Assembly (NCBI RefSeq): GCF_036370855.1
Contig: NC_088098.1
Location: forward strand, 136,482,721 to 136,546,720
Reading direction: 5' to 3'
DNA: 64,000 nucleotides
Origin: Dromaius novaehollandiae
Lineage: Eukaryota > Chordata > Aves > Casuariiformes > Dromaiidae
In this document: positions 12,465-49,720 of the stretch, piece by piece
Layout: the number at the start of each line of letters is the position of its first letter
Numbering within the stretch: the stretch's first letter is position 1
The notes under the pieces: model-generated
What the model was told of the DNA's origin: nothing
Seen by the model: only the letters and a program-made list of their open reading frames with translations
Database searches by the model: none
Translations under genes and position numbers: made by a program

Positions 12465-13454
12465 TGTCCTTATACTTTCCAAAACTGGAAGTAGCTATGC
12501 AGCTTCAGATGTATTTGGCATCTCTAGATTTATATAAGTCAGTATTAATTAGGGTACTGCTATGCAAACATGAAAGTCAGGTGCTTTTACTTAAGAACTC
12601 AGTGTTAACATCAGGAGCCAAATTTCAGCTCTTCAATAGTGAAATATTTGGTTAAACATTATATTCATAGCATTTTCAATTCTCTTCAAATTTTTGCCTG
12701 TCAGGTCTTATAGAGATGAGCAAAATTTACCATTGATGATTATAATGACCACAGAATTCTGGATAGAACATATTTTTTTCATTTTTAAGTCTAGCAGCAA
12801 GCTATATCACATTACAGTAAACACCATTCGTGTATCTAATTGCCAATATCTTAGATACATAGTTTAGCATGAATTCCAAATCAAAAAGATACCCTGATGG
12901 CCCAAACTAAAGTCAATAGTACTAGTATGCAAATGGATATAATAATTTACTGATAATAATTTCTAAGTAATTGAAGGCAAGACTATAACTACTCATGTTG
13001 TTGTCACTTGCAGCAGTTCTGAATTTTTCTTCAAATCAGCTTCAGGTGATTGCAAAGGAAAAACACACTCAGATGCATTATGATAATCAGAAAACCTAAC
13101 AAGCATATATTTCCCTTTTTACATTTCCAGTTAAGGCCAAATAATGACGGCTTGGAAGCACTGAAAAAGTTTACACAATTACTGTATACCTCAGTGTTTG
13201 AGAAGTCCTTTGAGACAATGCTAATAAAATGAATTATATTCTTATACAGTATCCCTCCAGATGCTATCTCCTGCAGAATATCACAAAAGCTTTCTCCATA
13301 CTCTTCTTGGCCAACTCCCTGATTAAATTAGAAGAATACTAACACAGAATGATACAGGTGACTCATGTCAGACAAATTTCAGATATAACTCCCTTATAGA
13401 AGACAGGTGATATGGAACCAACACACACAGTCATTTGTTTACGGACATTCTTCT

Positions 13455-40507
<27,053 letters not shown>

Positions 40508-43500
40508 CTAAAAGAATGTCACAGTTACTTTATTACTATTAATAAAAATAACAAAAACAATTACAGCAACTGTAATACTGTATATATTAAGAACTGTTGT
40601 CCTCTATATGTACTATAAATTTTATAGTAATACATGGTTACAAAGCATGTGCTTAATGCTGCTTAAACAAATAAGGTTGATTACCTTATTCACTGAGTAA
40701 AACCAATCATAATATAGTAAAATTAAGTTAGAAATATGCTGTAATTCTAAATAAGGCATCTCTGTTATTTTATTGTCTGAGTATTTCTCCTTTTAAAGCC
40801 ATGCACTCTTTCTGGCAAAGGATGATCTACTTTAAGCATAAATGTATCATATCTGCAGCATAATATGGAAGTCATTATAGAAGCAAAGACAACAAGGAAA
40901 GGAAAGAAAGCCCTTCTATCTGCAGACCACAAAAGCATACCTAGTGCTGACGAATGGGTTTTCTGAACTGGAAATTTCCCATTTCTTTCTTTCAACTGAA
41001 ACAAATGCACATTTATGGAACAGTGACATGTAAAAAGATCAAAAAGTAAAAACGTTTTTGCACTAATACATGCACATATATATCTATTTTTCTTAGTCTT
41101 GATAATCATACAATAGTAAGTGCTAAGAAGGATGAGATCCTTCATATTTATGTAAGTTTAGTATGGTTTCACATTATCTTACCCAAATATAAAGAAAGTA
41201 TGTCCTTTGCCTTGTACGCTCTGGAACTCCGAAGGAATGCGTTCTGTTAAGCTACACACTTCTTTATGTCCCTATTCATTACAGAGAGCCTAGTAGAAAG
41301 AAAGTATTTGCATGACACTCATTGCACCCCTTCCATGTGTCCACTGAATCTGATCCGGAGCCAGAAAGGAACAAATATCTAGCAGGAACAGTCTGAGGAC
41401 AGGTAGGTGGACGTGACTAGGAGTTACTTCATCATGGATATCTGGGTAGGGGGCACCCGCAAAGACCTTCCACTAAGTCCCTTTTGGACAAGTCACTGCA
41501 TGTTAGTGCTACTGGTCAGTCAGTTTAAAGGTAATCTCCTCAAGACATGTAACATCTGAAGGAGATATGAGCTTAGGGCAGATAAACAAGGAGTTGGGGA
41601 TGAAATCTTGCGATTGAAACGGCTGTTCTGATGTAGGGGAAAGGGGTATCCATCTCACTTCAGGAGTTTTTTCAGACACTACAGTGTAGGACTTGTCCTG
41701 ACTGTACAAGTAACTAGTGGACAGTTAGGAGTTAGTTTAGTGTAGCTTAGAGAAGCTGTCTTTGCAATTAAAATACTAGGTCTGATAGAAGATCTAAAAA
41801 TGCTGTCATTCTCATAGTAGTGCAGTAAGAACTGTTTTTGCAACAGCATCTGGCTTTCTTTCCTTATGCTGGAAAACATCTAATCTTTAGGTCCAGTCCG
41901 TTCAAATCCATGGAGCTCCCAGGGATACTGAAGGCCAGAAAAAGGTGAGTGAGATGGAATTTCAGCCACTTTATTTTAAAACAGCTGCATTATTTGCAGG
42001 TTCTTCTTCTGGGATTGTCACTATGAGATCTTTACAAAATTTTGTAAATATCTGTTGCTCAAATTAATCTGAAATATTACCAGAATTCCCAGGATTGATA
42101 ATGTTGTTCATGTGCAAATAGTATTCTAATCTACATTGGCCCTAACACTATGACAACTGAGAGCGCAGAGAATCTGCTAAAACCACATCGAGTGACTACA
42201 ATCTAAACTTCGTGTGCCTTAGAAAAAAGTCCAAGTGCTTCCATTACTATTTGTGGAAACACTAAAAAAACTACCTTCGGTTTCAAAAAAGTTGTGCCAT
42301 GACTGCATGCCAAGGTATGACCAGAAAAAAAAGGATCTGCCACAATATGTAATTTAATTTAATAATAGTACCTCGTGTGTTTTACTCTGTACCTTGCTAC
42401 ATCTATTTGTAAACAAACAGTATAAAATATAATGTTTTAAATATAAATTATTAAATACATTGTAGACTCTTACAGGTAAAGGTATATTAAATAAAAAGTA
42501 AGTATTTGTAATATTAAAAATTTTATTTTCTTGATATGGGAAAAACACATTCCCTTCCCATAGTAATTAGCTGAAGATAACATTCTTTTAAATTTCGGAA
42601 CTCAATGGCTCTGTATATGTCCTTGCATAGTAAATGACATATTGGATCACCTAGTGATCTAATAGCATGACTTCTACCTTGTTGTCTGTGGACCTGTAGC
42701 AAGCACATGATCTACTCCTAAAGATGCAATAAAGGGTAAAAGGTATAGGCTAAGAAAAACACCTTTAAAACTCAGAAAAGTCTATAAAAATGATTACATC
42801 CCTTGGTTCCTCTAAGCCAGAAGACTGTATTCACTCTTCGATGAAGCAGCTGCTTAGACTGCAGCATATATAAGCCACTTCATTACCAGAGTGCTCTGGC
42901 TCTATTTCAAAAAAATGTTTTCCAGATTTTGATTTCTCAATACAATTTGAGATAGAAAACAATTTCAAGCTCTAAAAAAAATCTTGACAGCTAAAGTATT
43001 TCCTGTACAGCTCAGTCAGACAATACTCTTCCCTTCTTCCTTGTGGAAGAGAAATTACAAAAGCTGAAGTTATGCCAAAAGAAATGTTTAATTTTTTTTT
43101 AACAAGATTACAGCTGCAGGAATAAAATGTACTTGTGTTGCAGCAGAGCTCCAATTGTCTGTAGTTTTTATGCGTAATACCAGCATCAAGTGACTTACTT
43201 GGCAAATCTTAGTAATTTTGGTGTTTTGATGAAAATAAAATTTTTATTTCTGCTATGTACGGTTTGAATTAATCCCCAGCTTCCCAGAAAAAAGAAAAAA
43301 GAACTTTTGCAGAAGGTGTTACTTACTGAAAATAGCTGTTTCCTTTTTTATTGTCATTGGTGTGGAAGATCATTAAGTAACCCCCTCCCACACAGTTGTT
43401 GGACTGAATGTGATATTAACATTTACCTGTTATCAAATATAAAAGGTAACACGGAAAACCACATAGTGGGGGCAGTCTAATGCTTCTCATCTGCATGTAT

Positions 43501-46140
43501 ATCTCCAGTTTATCCCATTACAAAATACCTATTACTGTGTTCCTCAATCTTTCCAGACTGCTGCTGCCTTCTACAAAAGATAGAAAAGTGTGCATCCTTC
43601 TATTTAATGCACAAGAATGAATCCACATGTCTGAAAGTCCACACTCGTAAGCCTATAGGATTGGTGTGTTCTAGTGATGCTTTTGGGGTTGGAAGGAAAC
43701 GCTTGACCTTGAAGTATGGGTGCCAACGGGAGTGAGATTTGTCTTAACTTTAGATTCTAAGGGCATTTTCAAGTTTTCAGGACAGTCCTGTTTGTGTGAC
43801 CCCATGACAGTCTTCACCTTTGGGGTGAAGCCATTATGGACCAAGAGCTTTAAGTATCCTTTTCTTTTCTTGTCAGTATTTGATCTATTAAGATCTGCAT
43901 GCAGTGACACTTGTAATATTCAAGCTCACCCTTGGCCTGTGTTTTGCCTGTGGTGCAGTTCCTCAACCCCCAGACTGGAGGGGTGTGCGTGCATGTGTGC
44001 ATGTAGTGAAGGAAGGCTGCCTCTCCCCTGAAACAACCCTGTCCCCAGTATTTGGCCAGGTAAGCTGGTAGAATTCAGGCCAGCTTCCCAGGGTGAGTTA
44101 GTAACACCCAGTCACCGGTAACATCCCAAGGGTGTACTTGCAAATACACCTTTGCTGCTAGTGCTGCGTACTGGTATGCCAGTACTACACACCCTGCATA
44201 GCCATAGAGAGAGAGCTGTGCCCAGGCAGGAACTTGTTGCTCCTGCCATACCTTCAAGATGCCCCCTGTGCTTCAGCCAAGGGGGAGCTGCACTGTGTGC
44301 TCTCCTTGTCCACCAACCACCCTCTCTTCTGGGAATGGGGAGGCATGGAGCGACACCTCCCTTGTGTCCTCCAGCGGAGGCAGGGTGTTGTTCATGTGCA
44401 TGGAAACGTCTGGCCTGATAGACCTTGTGTGTGTGCACGTGTGCCTGTGTTACATAACCATTATCTCAACAGGCAGTTTCTACTCTGGGCACTTAATTGT
44501 ATGTCTGTAATTGGGTGTTGCATATCTCACGCAGTCCCTCCTCCGCTCCAGAAATCTGCCTCTAAACGCAGTATAGTCAACCCTCTTTTGATTGTCTGAT
44601 TGTCACTGCCTTTTTACTGTCTTGACTGCCCTTCTTCTATGAGCAGACTCTTTTTTGCTGACTTAATGCTTACTTGCATGAACCTGCACAAATACACTCA
44701 GTCATGCTGAAGGGATGATGCTTTGGTGCACAGTCATTTGTGCTGAGTACAAATTTCTGCGTACCTTGAGAACTGCAAGGTAAGCTGCCCTTCTTTGGTG
44801 GAAGAAGCTCAAACCCTTCAACGGGGAAATGTAATTTCTCCCTAGAAGCAAAAGAAAAAACAGTATGGAATTAGCTATAGGCATTTGTTCTGTATGATTT
44901 GAAGAGATGTGAAGGTTTTAGGGCACTTTGATTAATTTTCCATGCTTAAGTTTGTTTTTTCTAACAGTTGTGTTTGTGCATGGGGATAGTTCCATATTCT
45001 TTGCTTTCTGAAACACAGTGACAAAATGTAAAAGGTTTGTCTCTTCCCCCAGCAGGTTTTTAAAGTCTTAGAAACCACATCCTCTTTCAGAAAGAAGGCT
45101 GTTTGGAGACAGATTGTCAAAACTGTACTCACCAGGAGCAGCCAGAAGGGGCTGGGATATCCTGGAGGCTGGAAATCTGCTCTCTAGAATTAGCTGCTTT
45201 TGCTGCTTCCTCCTCTGGCAAAATGGTTTGGATGTGGCAGTCACTGATTAGCGTTTCCTAATGATAGGTTTTAATGTAGCATGCAGGCTATAGGGTACTC
45301 TGCCCAGCCACTGATACTGTTCTTTCCCTCTTGGTATCCTATATATTCAGAAGAGAAGAGTGAGCAGCTGGAAAACTCAAGAGCAGCACTTGTTACAGGA
45401 CAAGCTTTGAGAGAAGCCTGGCTAAGCTCTAGCGGGTGGGGAAGCATGGCCTCATGCCATGTTCGAAGCATGCTTCCCTGCCCAGAAATGACAGCAAAGT
45501 GGAGACCGTGACTTCTGGACCAAATTGAATTATGTCCTTGCCTCCTGGCGAAGCAAGCAAACTTGTTGGGAACTGCTTGCAGCTATGGTTTGGCTTCACA
45601 TCCTTAACAACCTGACCTTAACAACCTTCAATGTACCTTCTTGTTTCCTTTGTACAGCCGAGTCTGGTGCCTGGGTAGGGGGCAGTAGGATAACCAAGTA
45701 GAGAAAAAGGAAATGATGGGAAACACTGGGAAAACTCCTGGAAAATGCAGCCTTCTCGCTTTCTGAAGATCCAAAAGTATATCCCTGCCCCGCAGTCTGC
45801 CTTGGCATGTGGGTTTTTTTTCTGGAGTTAAATCAAGATGGTGCTTTGCACTGTTCTTGCTGCAGTTCAGCAGTGACTGGGTGCTTGCCACCCTTCGCCC
45901 CCTCTCAGGCTGCAGAGGCTGCGCTTGCCTTAAGCGCGAGCTAGCAGCAGGAAAGTGGAAGACGCTTGCCTGGGCACACAGTCCTGGGCCAAACCTCGCC
46001 ACCAAGATGCAAAGCAGTGGCAAAACCCTATTCCGTGCTTAGCCTTTCACCAAGGGGGGAAGCTGTTAGCACGAGAGGAGGAAAGTGAGTTTCTCTTCAG
46101 TTAAAAAAAACAAAACCCACACTATCTGCAAGCAGATAAG
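40508..46140. other. BMX upstream region, no gene recognised
   Basis: BMX must have at least one non-coding first exon here or further right, because coding exon 1 starts at a splice acceptor. I cannot place it from sequence. Composition is AT-rich up to about 43.6 kb and more balanced after 43.9 kb. Open frames at 40765-41145 (minus) and 44112-44600 (both strands) have no motif or splice support. Confidence 0.55.
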
Positions 46141-46232
46141 GGCCCGTTCTGGCTCCCTTCCTGCAGTTCCGACGTTTAGTTCAGGTAAAGCTGCTGGGTC
46201 CCGGTGCCGCTGCCGGGTGAACCCAGCGGCCG

Positions 46233-46241
46233 TGACTCAGC
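46233..46241 (+). promoter_or_regulatory. Antioxidant-response-type site TGACTCAGC
   Basis: TGACTCAGC fits the NRF2/small-MAF core TGACnnnGC and also contains an AP-1 site (TGACTCA). It lies at the edge of the CpG island. Human PIR has been reported as an NRF2 target, which would fit, but a nine-base match alone is weak evidence. Confidence 0.4.
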
Positions 46242-46332
46242 CGCCTCCTCCGAGCACTCCCTCTCAGCTTCGCCACCAGCCCCGCCATCTCCGTTCCGCC
46301 TCGGCGCGAGTGGGCGGGGCGCGGGGCCGTAG

Positions 46333-46342
46333 TCTCGCGAGA
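46333..46342. promoter_or_regulatory. TCTCGCGAGA palindrome, copy 1
   Basis: Perfect ten-base match to the TCTCGCGAGA promoter element known from vertebrate CpG-island and bidirectional promoters, where it binds factors such as ZBTB33 (Kaiso) and can drive transcription in both directions. Confidence 0.75.
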
Positions 46343-46383
46343 CGGGAGCCTCCGCGGCTGCCGCGGGGGTAGGGCAGGGCCGC

Positions 46384-46412
46384 ACCGGACCGGACCGGAC
46401 CGGACCGGACCG
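46384..46412. repeat. (CCGGA)n pentamer run in CpG island
   Basis: Five to six exact copies of CCGGA (ACCGGACCGGACCGGACCGG and on) between copies 1 and 2 of the TCTCGCGAGA element. CCGGA is also an ETS-type core (CCGGAA lacks its last A here). Confidence 0.85.
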
Positions 46413-46421
46413 CTCCCGACG

Positions 46422-46431
46422 TCTCGCGAGA
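46422..46431. promoter_or_regulatory. TCTCGCGAGA palindrome, copy 2
   Basis: Perfect copy, 89 bases from the first, immediately after the GGACC pentamer run. Confidence 0.75.
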
Positions 46432-46443
46432 GGGGGCCCGCAG

Positions 46444-46453
46444 TCTCGCGAGA
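46444..46453. promoter_or_regulatory. TCTCGCGAGA palindrome, copy 3
   Basis: Perfect copy, 22 bases from the second (two helical turns), so both would face the same side of the DNA. Confidence 0.75.
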
Positions 46454-46689
46454 CAGGAAAAGCCGCGTGAAGTCCCGCGCCGGCGGACGTGGGCGCCGCG
46501 GCAGTTGGGGCGAGGGTGGCGTGAGCCGGCCCGGTGCTGGCGCTGCCGCTGTCGCTGTCCCCGAGGACGGTGCTGGCCGTCGCGGGGCGCCCCCGGCGGG
46601 CTTGTAGCCTCGCTTGGGGGGACACGGCATGGGGGGGGGGGGCAGTGGAAGCGTTTCACGGACGTGGCTGCGGCCTGTTTGCGGCCTCT

Positions 46690-48130
46690 AGTTAATATCT
46701 AAGAGAGCGGGGTGGGGGGGAGAGCAGAAGAGCAGGGACTGAGGCAGGCATGTGGGAAGGGAGTGGCAAAGAATAGGGACCGGGCTACTGGGGTGCAGGG
46801 GGAGCAGGCCAAGGGGAACTGGCGAGTGGGGGCAGGGACCGGGCTGCTGGTGGAGCAGCAGGTGAGGGGCAGCTGGCTGAGTGTCCAGGAGGCACAGCTT
46901 TTGTAGCAACAAACAGGCCTGGGGCGGGGAGGGAGGACAGCAGAGCAGAGGCTTGGGTAGCTGGGTGTGAGCATGTGGCATAGATAGGAAAGGGCAGCCT
47001 GGGTGGGGTGGTGCAAGAAGGGTCCTGGAGAGCCCAGGATTGGGATGGGGGGTGGGGATGGCAAAGCAGGGGCCATCCATAGGAAAGGTGGGGGCCTAGG
47101 CAACTTTTGGAGGAGGCAGCCATGGCACTGGTGGAGCTGCATGAAGGGGCCTGGCAGGGTCAGCAGAACAGGGCCTAGTGGGGGGGCCAAGTAGAGGCAA
47201 CTGGTAGAAGTGGCCAGAGGGGTTGTGTGGGGTGTCAGGCAAGGGCAGTGGGTGGAGGCTAAGTAGAGGCATGTAAGGGTTGGCAGACAGGGTCGGTGGG
47301 TGAGGGCAGCATATATGGCTGGGGTAGCGGCTGTGGGTGACAGGAAGAGGCATGGTGGAGTGGTGGATAGGGGACTAGTCAGCTGATGGGGTAGCAGGCA
47401 AGGGCATGAGGTGGGGGTGAGCAGTGGCATTTTAGGAGTGGCAAACAAGGTCTTGGGTATTGTCAGCCAGAGGGATGGTGCAGTGTCAACAAGAGTCACA
47501 AGGCTGGGGCAGCAGGCAAGGGCAGGAGCGGAGCAGAGGCATGTTAGGGGTGGCAGACAGGGCTGGGGGTAGGGCAGGGCATTGCCCAGCAGTTTTGAGC
47601 AGAGGTATGGTGGCGCAGGGGCTGTTGAGGCAGCAGGCAGGACCCTGGGTGGCAGGTGGGGTAGCTGTTTGGATCACTGGGGACACTAGTAGGGCAGCAG
47701 ACACAGGCCTTGTGCAGCATTAGGCAGAGGCTTGGCAGCTGGTAAGGAAGGTAAAATGGTCCTGGGCAGCTGATGGTACAGTTGACTGGGTTTGGGGTAG
47801 CTGGTGATGCATTTGGTAGGGTCTGGGGCAGCTAGTGGGGACATAGGTGGTGGTGTGGCTGCAAATGCAGCACTGGTAGGGTAGTAGACAGGGGCCTGGA
47901 CCATCAGTGGAGGAGCTCAGCAAGGGCTTGGTCTGAAGGCAGGTAGGGGCTGCGACAGGAAATGGAGAAAGTAATACGGTCTTTGGCAGCTGGTTAGGCA
48001 ATTGGCAGAGGCTGGCACAGCTGGTGGGGCATAGAGTAGTAGTTGGGGCACCTTGTGTGGTGGCAGGCAGGGGCCTGGAAGTGCTGGTGAGCAGCAGCAT
48101 GTTAGGAGTGACAGAAAAGGTCTGGAGTTT
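46690..48130 (+). repeat. Degenerate G-rich minisatellite with strong G skew
   Basis: About 1.4 kb of related, imperfect units. The plus strand is rich in GGGGC, GGCAG and TGGGG, with few C runs. A recurring sentence, (A)GAGGCATGTTAGGGGTGGCA with GACAGGG(CT) after it, appears in variants at about 47265, 47425, 47537 and 48093. CAGCAGGCAAGGGCA-like words recur between. The proline- and leucine-rich open frames on the minus strand (up to 266 codons) are artefacts of this composition. Confidence 0.8.
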
Positions 48131-48139
48131 GTCAGTGAG

Positions 48140-48332
48140 AGGCAGGGGTGGCTATTGAGGCTGGTTCTGGTGGACAGCAAGCTGAATATGAGATGATGTT
48201 TCCTGGCAGCAAAGGCCAACAGCAACCTGGGCTGTAGTAACAGGTGCCCAGCCAGTAGATGTAGGGAAGTGATTATCCCTGTATGCTCAGCACAGAACAC
48301 TATGTCCAGTTTTGGGCTCTCCAGTATAGAAA
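48140..48332 (+). mobile_element. CR1 LINE fragment 1 of the 48-50 kb cluster
   Basis: GGTTCTGGTGGACAGCAAGC, AAAGGCCAACAGCAACCTGG and TGTCCAGTTTTGGGCTCTCC are mid-3' CR1 text. The fragment stops abruptly at about 48332, where the sequence jumps back to an earlier part of the CR1 reverse transcriptase. Confidence 0.8.
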
Positions 48333-49476
48333 AATGTCATCAAACTTGACTTCAGGAAGCCTTTTGACATTGTCTCCCATAACATCCTCATTGGAAGTGC
48401 GGGTTAGATGAGTGGATGGTGAGGTGGATTGAGAACTGGCTGAATGGCAGAGCTCTGAGGGTTGTGATCAGCAGTGCCGAGTCTAGTTGGAGGCCTGTAG
48501 CTAGCAGTGTCCCCCAGGGGTCAATACTTGGTCCAGTCTTTTTCAACTTACTTGTCAGTGGTCTGAATGAAGGGACAGAGTGCATCCTCAGCAAGTTTGC
48601 TGATGATACAAAACCGGGGGAGTGGCTGATGCACCAGGGGGCTGTGCTGTCGTTTTTTACCTGGACAGCCTGGAGAGTTGGGCAGAGAGGAATCTCATGA
48701 AATTCAACAAAGGCAAGTACAGGGTCCTGCACCTGGGGAGGAATAACCCCATGCACCAGTACAGGTTCGGGGCTGACCTGCTGGAGAGCAGGTCTGCAGA
48801 GAAGGACCTGGGAGTCCTGGTGGACAACAAGTTAACCATGAGCCAGAAATGTGCCCTTGTGGCCAAGGCAAATGGTATCCTGAGCTGCATTAGGAAGAGT
48901 GTTGCCAGCAGATCGAGGGAGGTGATCCTCCCCCCTCTACTCAGCCCTGGTGAGGCTGCATCTGGAGTACTGTGTCCAGTTCTGAGCTCCCCAGTATAAG
49001 AGAGACATGGCACTACTGGAGAGAATTCAGCAGAGGGCTCTGAAGATGATGAGGGGACTGGAGCATGTCTCTCATGAGGAAAGGCTGAGAGAGCTGGGCC
49101 TGTTCAGCCTGGAGAAGAGAAGACTGAGAGAGGATCTTGTCAATGTATACAGATATATGAAGGAGGATGTCAAGAGGATGGGGCCAGACTATTTTCAGTG
49201 GTGCCCAGCGACAGGACAAGAGGCAACGGGCACAAACTGAAACACAGGCAGTTCCATCTGAACATGAGGAAAAACTTCTTTACTGTGAGGGTGACAGAGC
49301 ACTGGAACAGGTTGCCCAGAGAGGTTGTGGAGTTTCCATGCTTGGAGATATTCAAAACCCACCTGGATGTGATCCTGTGCAATGTGCTCTAGGTGACCCT
49401 GCTTAAGCAGGGGGATTGGACTAGATGATCTCTGGAGGTCCCTTCCAACCTCAACCGTTCTGTGATTCTGTGAAAC
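48333..49476 (+). mobile_element. CR1 LINE fragment 2 with reverse-transcriptase end and 3' terminus
   Basis: Begins with RT-coding text (GACTTCAGGAAGCCTTTTGA) and includes an open stretch at 48416-48700 with [21 protein letters not shown] and the catalytic FADDT. It then runs through the CR1 3' region to the end GGACTAGATGATCTCTGGAG and GTTCTGTGATTCTGTGA. It is the best-preserved CR1 copy in the window, but 5'-truncated and with stops, so not active. Confidence 0.92.
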
Positions 49477-49720
49477 TGGAATGAGTTCTCAGCAGAGGGC
49501 CACTGAGGTGTTCAGGGGCTTTACGTGCGAGGAGAGGCTGAGAAAACTGAGCTTATTCAGCCTGGGGACGAGACAGCTTCAGGGGAATCTAATAGTCTGC
49601 CAGTATATACAAGGAGGTTGTCAAGAAGATGGAGCCAGGGTCTTCACAGTGGTGCATGGTGGTCATGTTATAGAACTGGACTTGAAAGAGGATTCTCCCG
49701 TTCTAGAGTTTAAACATACA
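49477..49720 (+). mobile_element. CR1 LINE fragment 3, directly abutting fragment 2
   Basis: GTTCTCAGCAGAGGGCCACT, GAGGAGAGGCTGAGAAAACT and TTATTCAGCCTGGGGACGAG repeat the part of CR1 already seen at about 49023-49140, in the same direction. It decays after about 49680. Confidence 0.8.

Larger units (their letters stand above)
8494..13454. other. ACE2/BMX convergent intergenic interval with both 3' UTRs
   Basis: Both genes transcribe into this 5-kb interval. It holds the ACE2 3' UTR at the left, a CR1 copy at about 10380-11205, a C-rich patch at 11975-12210 with repeated CTATGCAGA-like words, and the BMX 3' UTR at the right. Two AATAAA signals on the minus strand, at 12459-12464 and 12382-12387, could end the BMX transcript. 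No exon is recognised. Confidence 0.6.
46140..46680. promoter_or_regulatory. CpG island, likely promoter (expected place of the PIR first exon, possibly bidirectional with BMX)
   Basis: CpG density jumps here compared with all the rest of the window; the core at about 46300-46560 is nearly all G and C. It contains a GC box (GGGCGG at 46312-46317), three TCTCGCGAGA palindromes and a TGACTCAGC site. In mammals BMX and PIR are adjacent and divergent, so an island upstream of BMX fits a PIR promoter on the plus strand. No TATA box is evident. Gene assignment is inference; no pirin coding exon was found to the right within the window. Confidence 0.7.

Noticed and set aside
46176..46630. Two overlapping 149-codon minus-strand frames, Ala/Pro/Arg-rich
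   Set aside because: CpG-island composition effect; two frames open at once over the same bases, and neither matches a known family or joins BMX exon 1 with evidence.
46699..47499. Longest open frame in the window (266 codons, minus strand), Pro/Leu/Cys/Ser-rich
   Set aside because: It lies wholly in the G-rich degenerate tandem repeat, where the minus strand has few stops. No domain, no splice context, and overlapping frames on the same strand look equally protein-like.
48416..48999. Frames with reverse-transcriptase words, possible gene
   Set aside because: Part of a 5'-truncated CR1 LINE with frame breaks; recorded as a mobile element, not a host gene.
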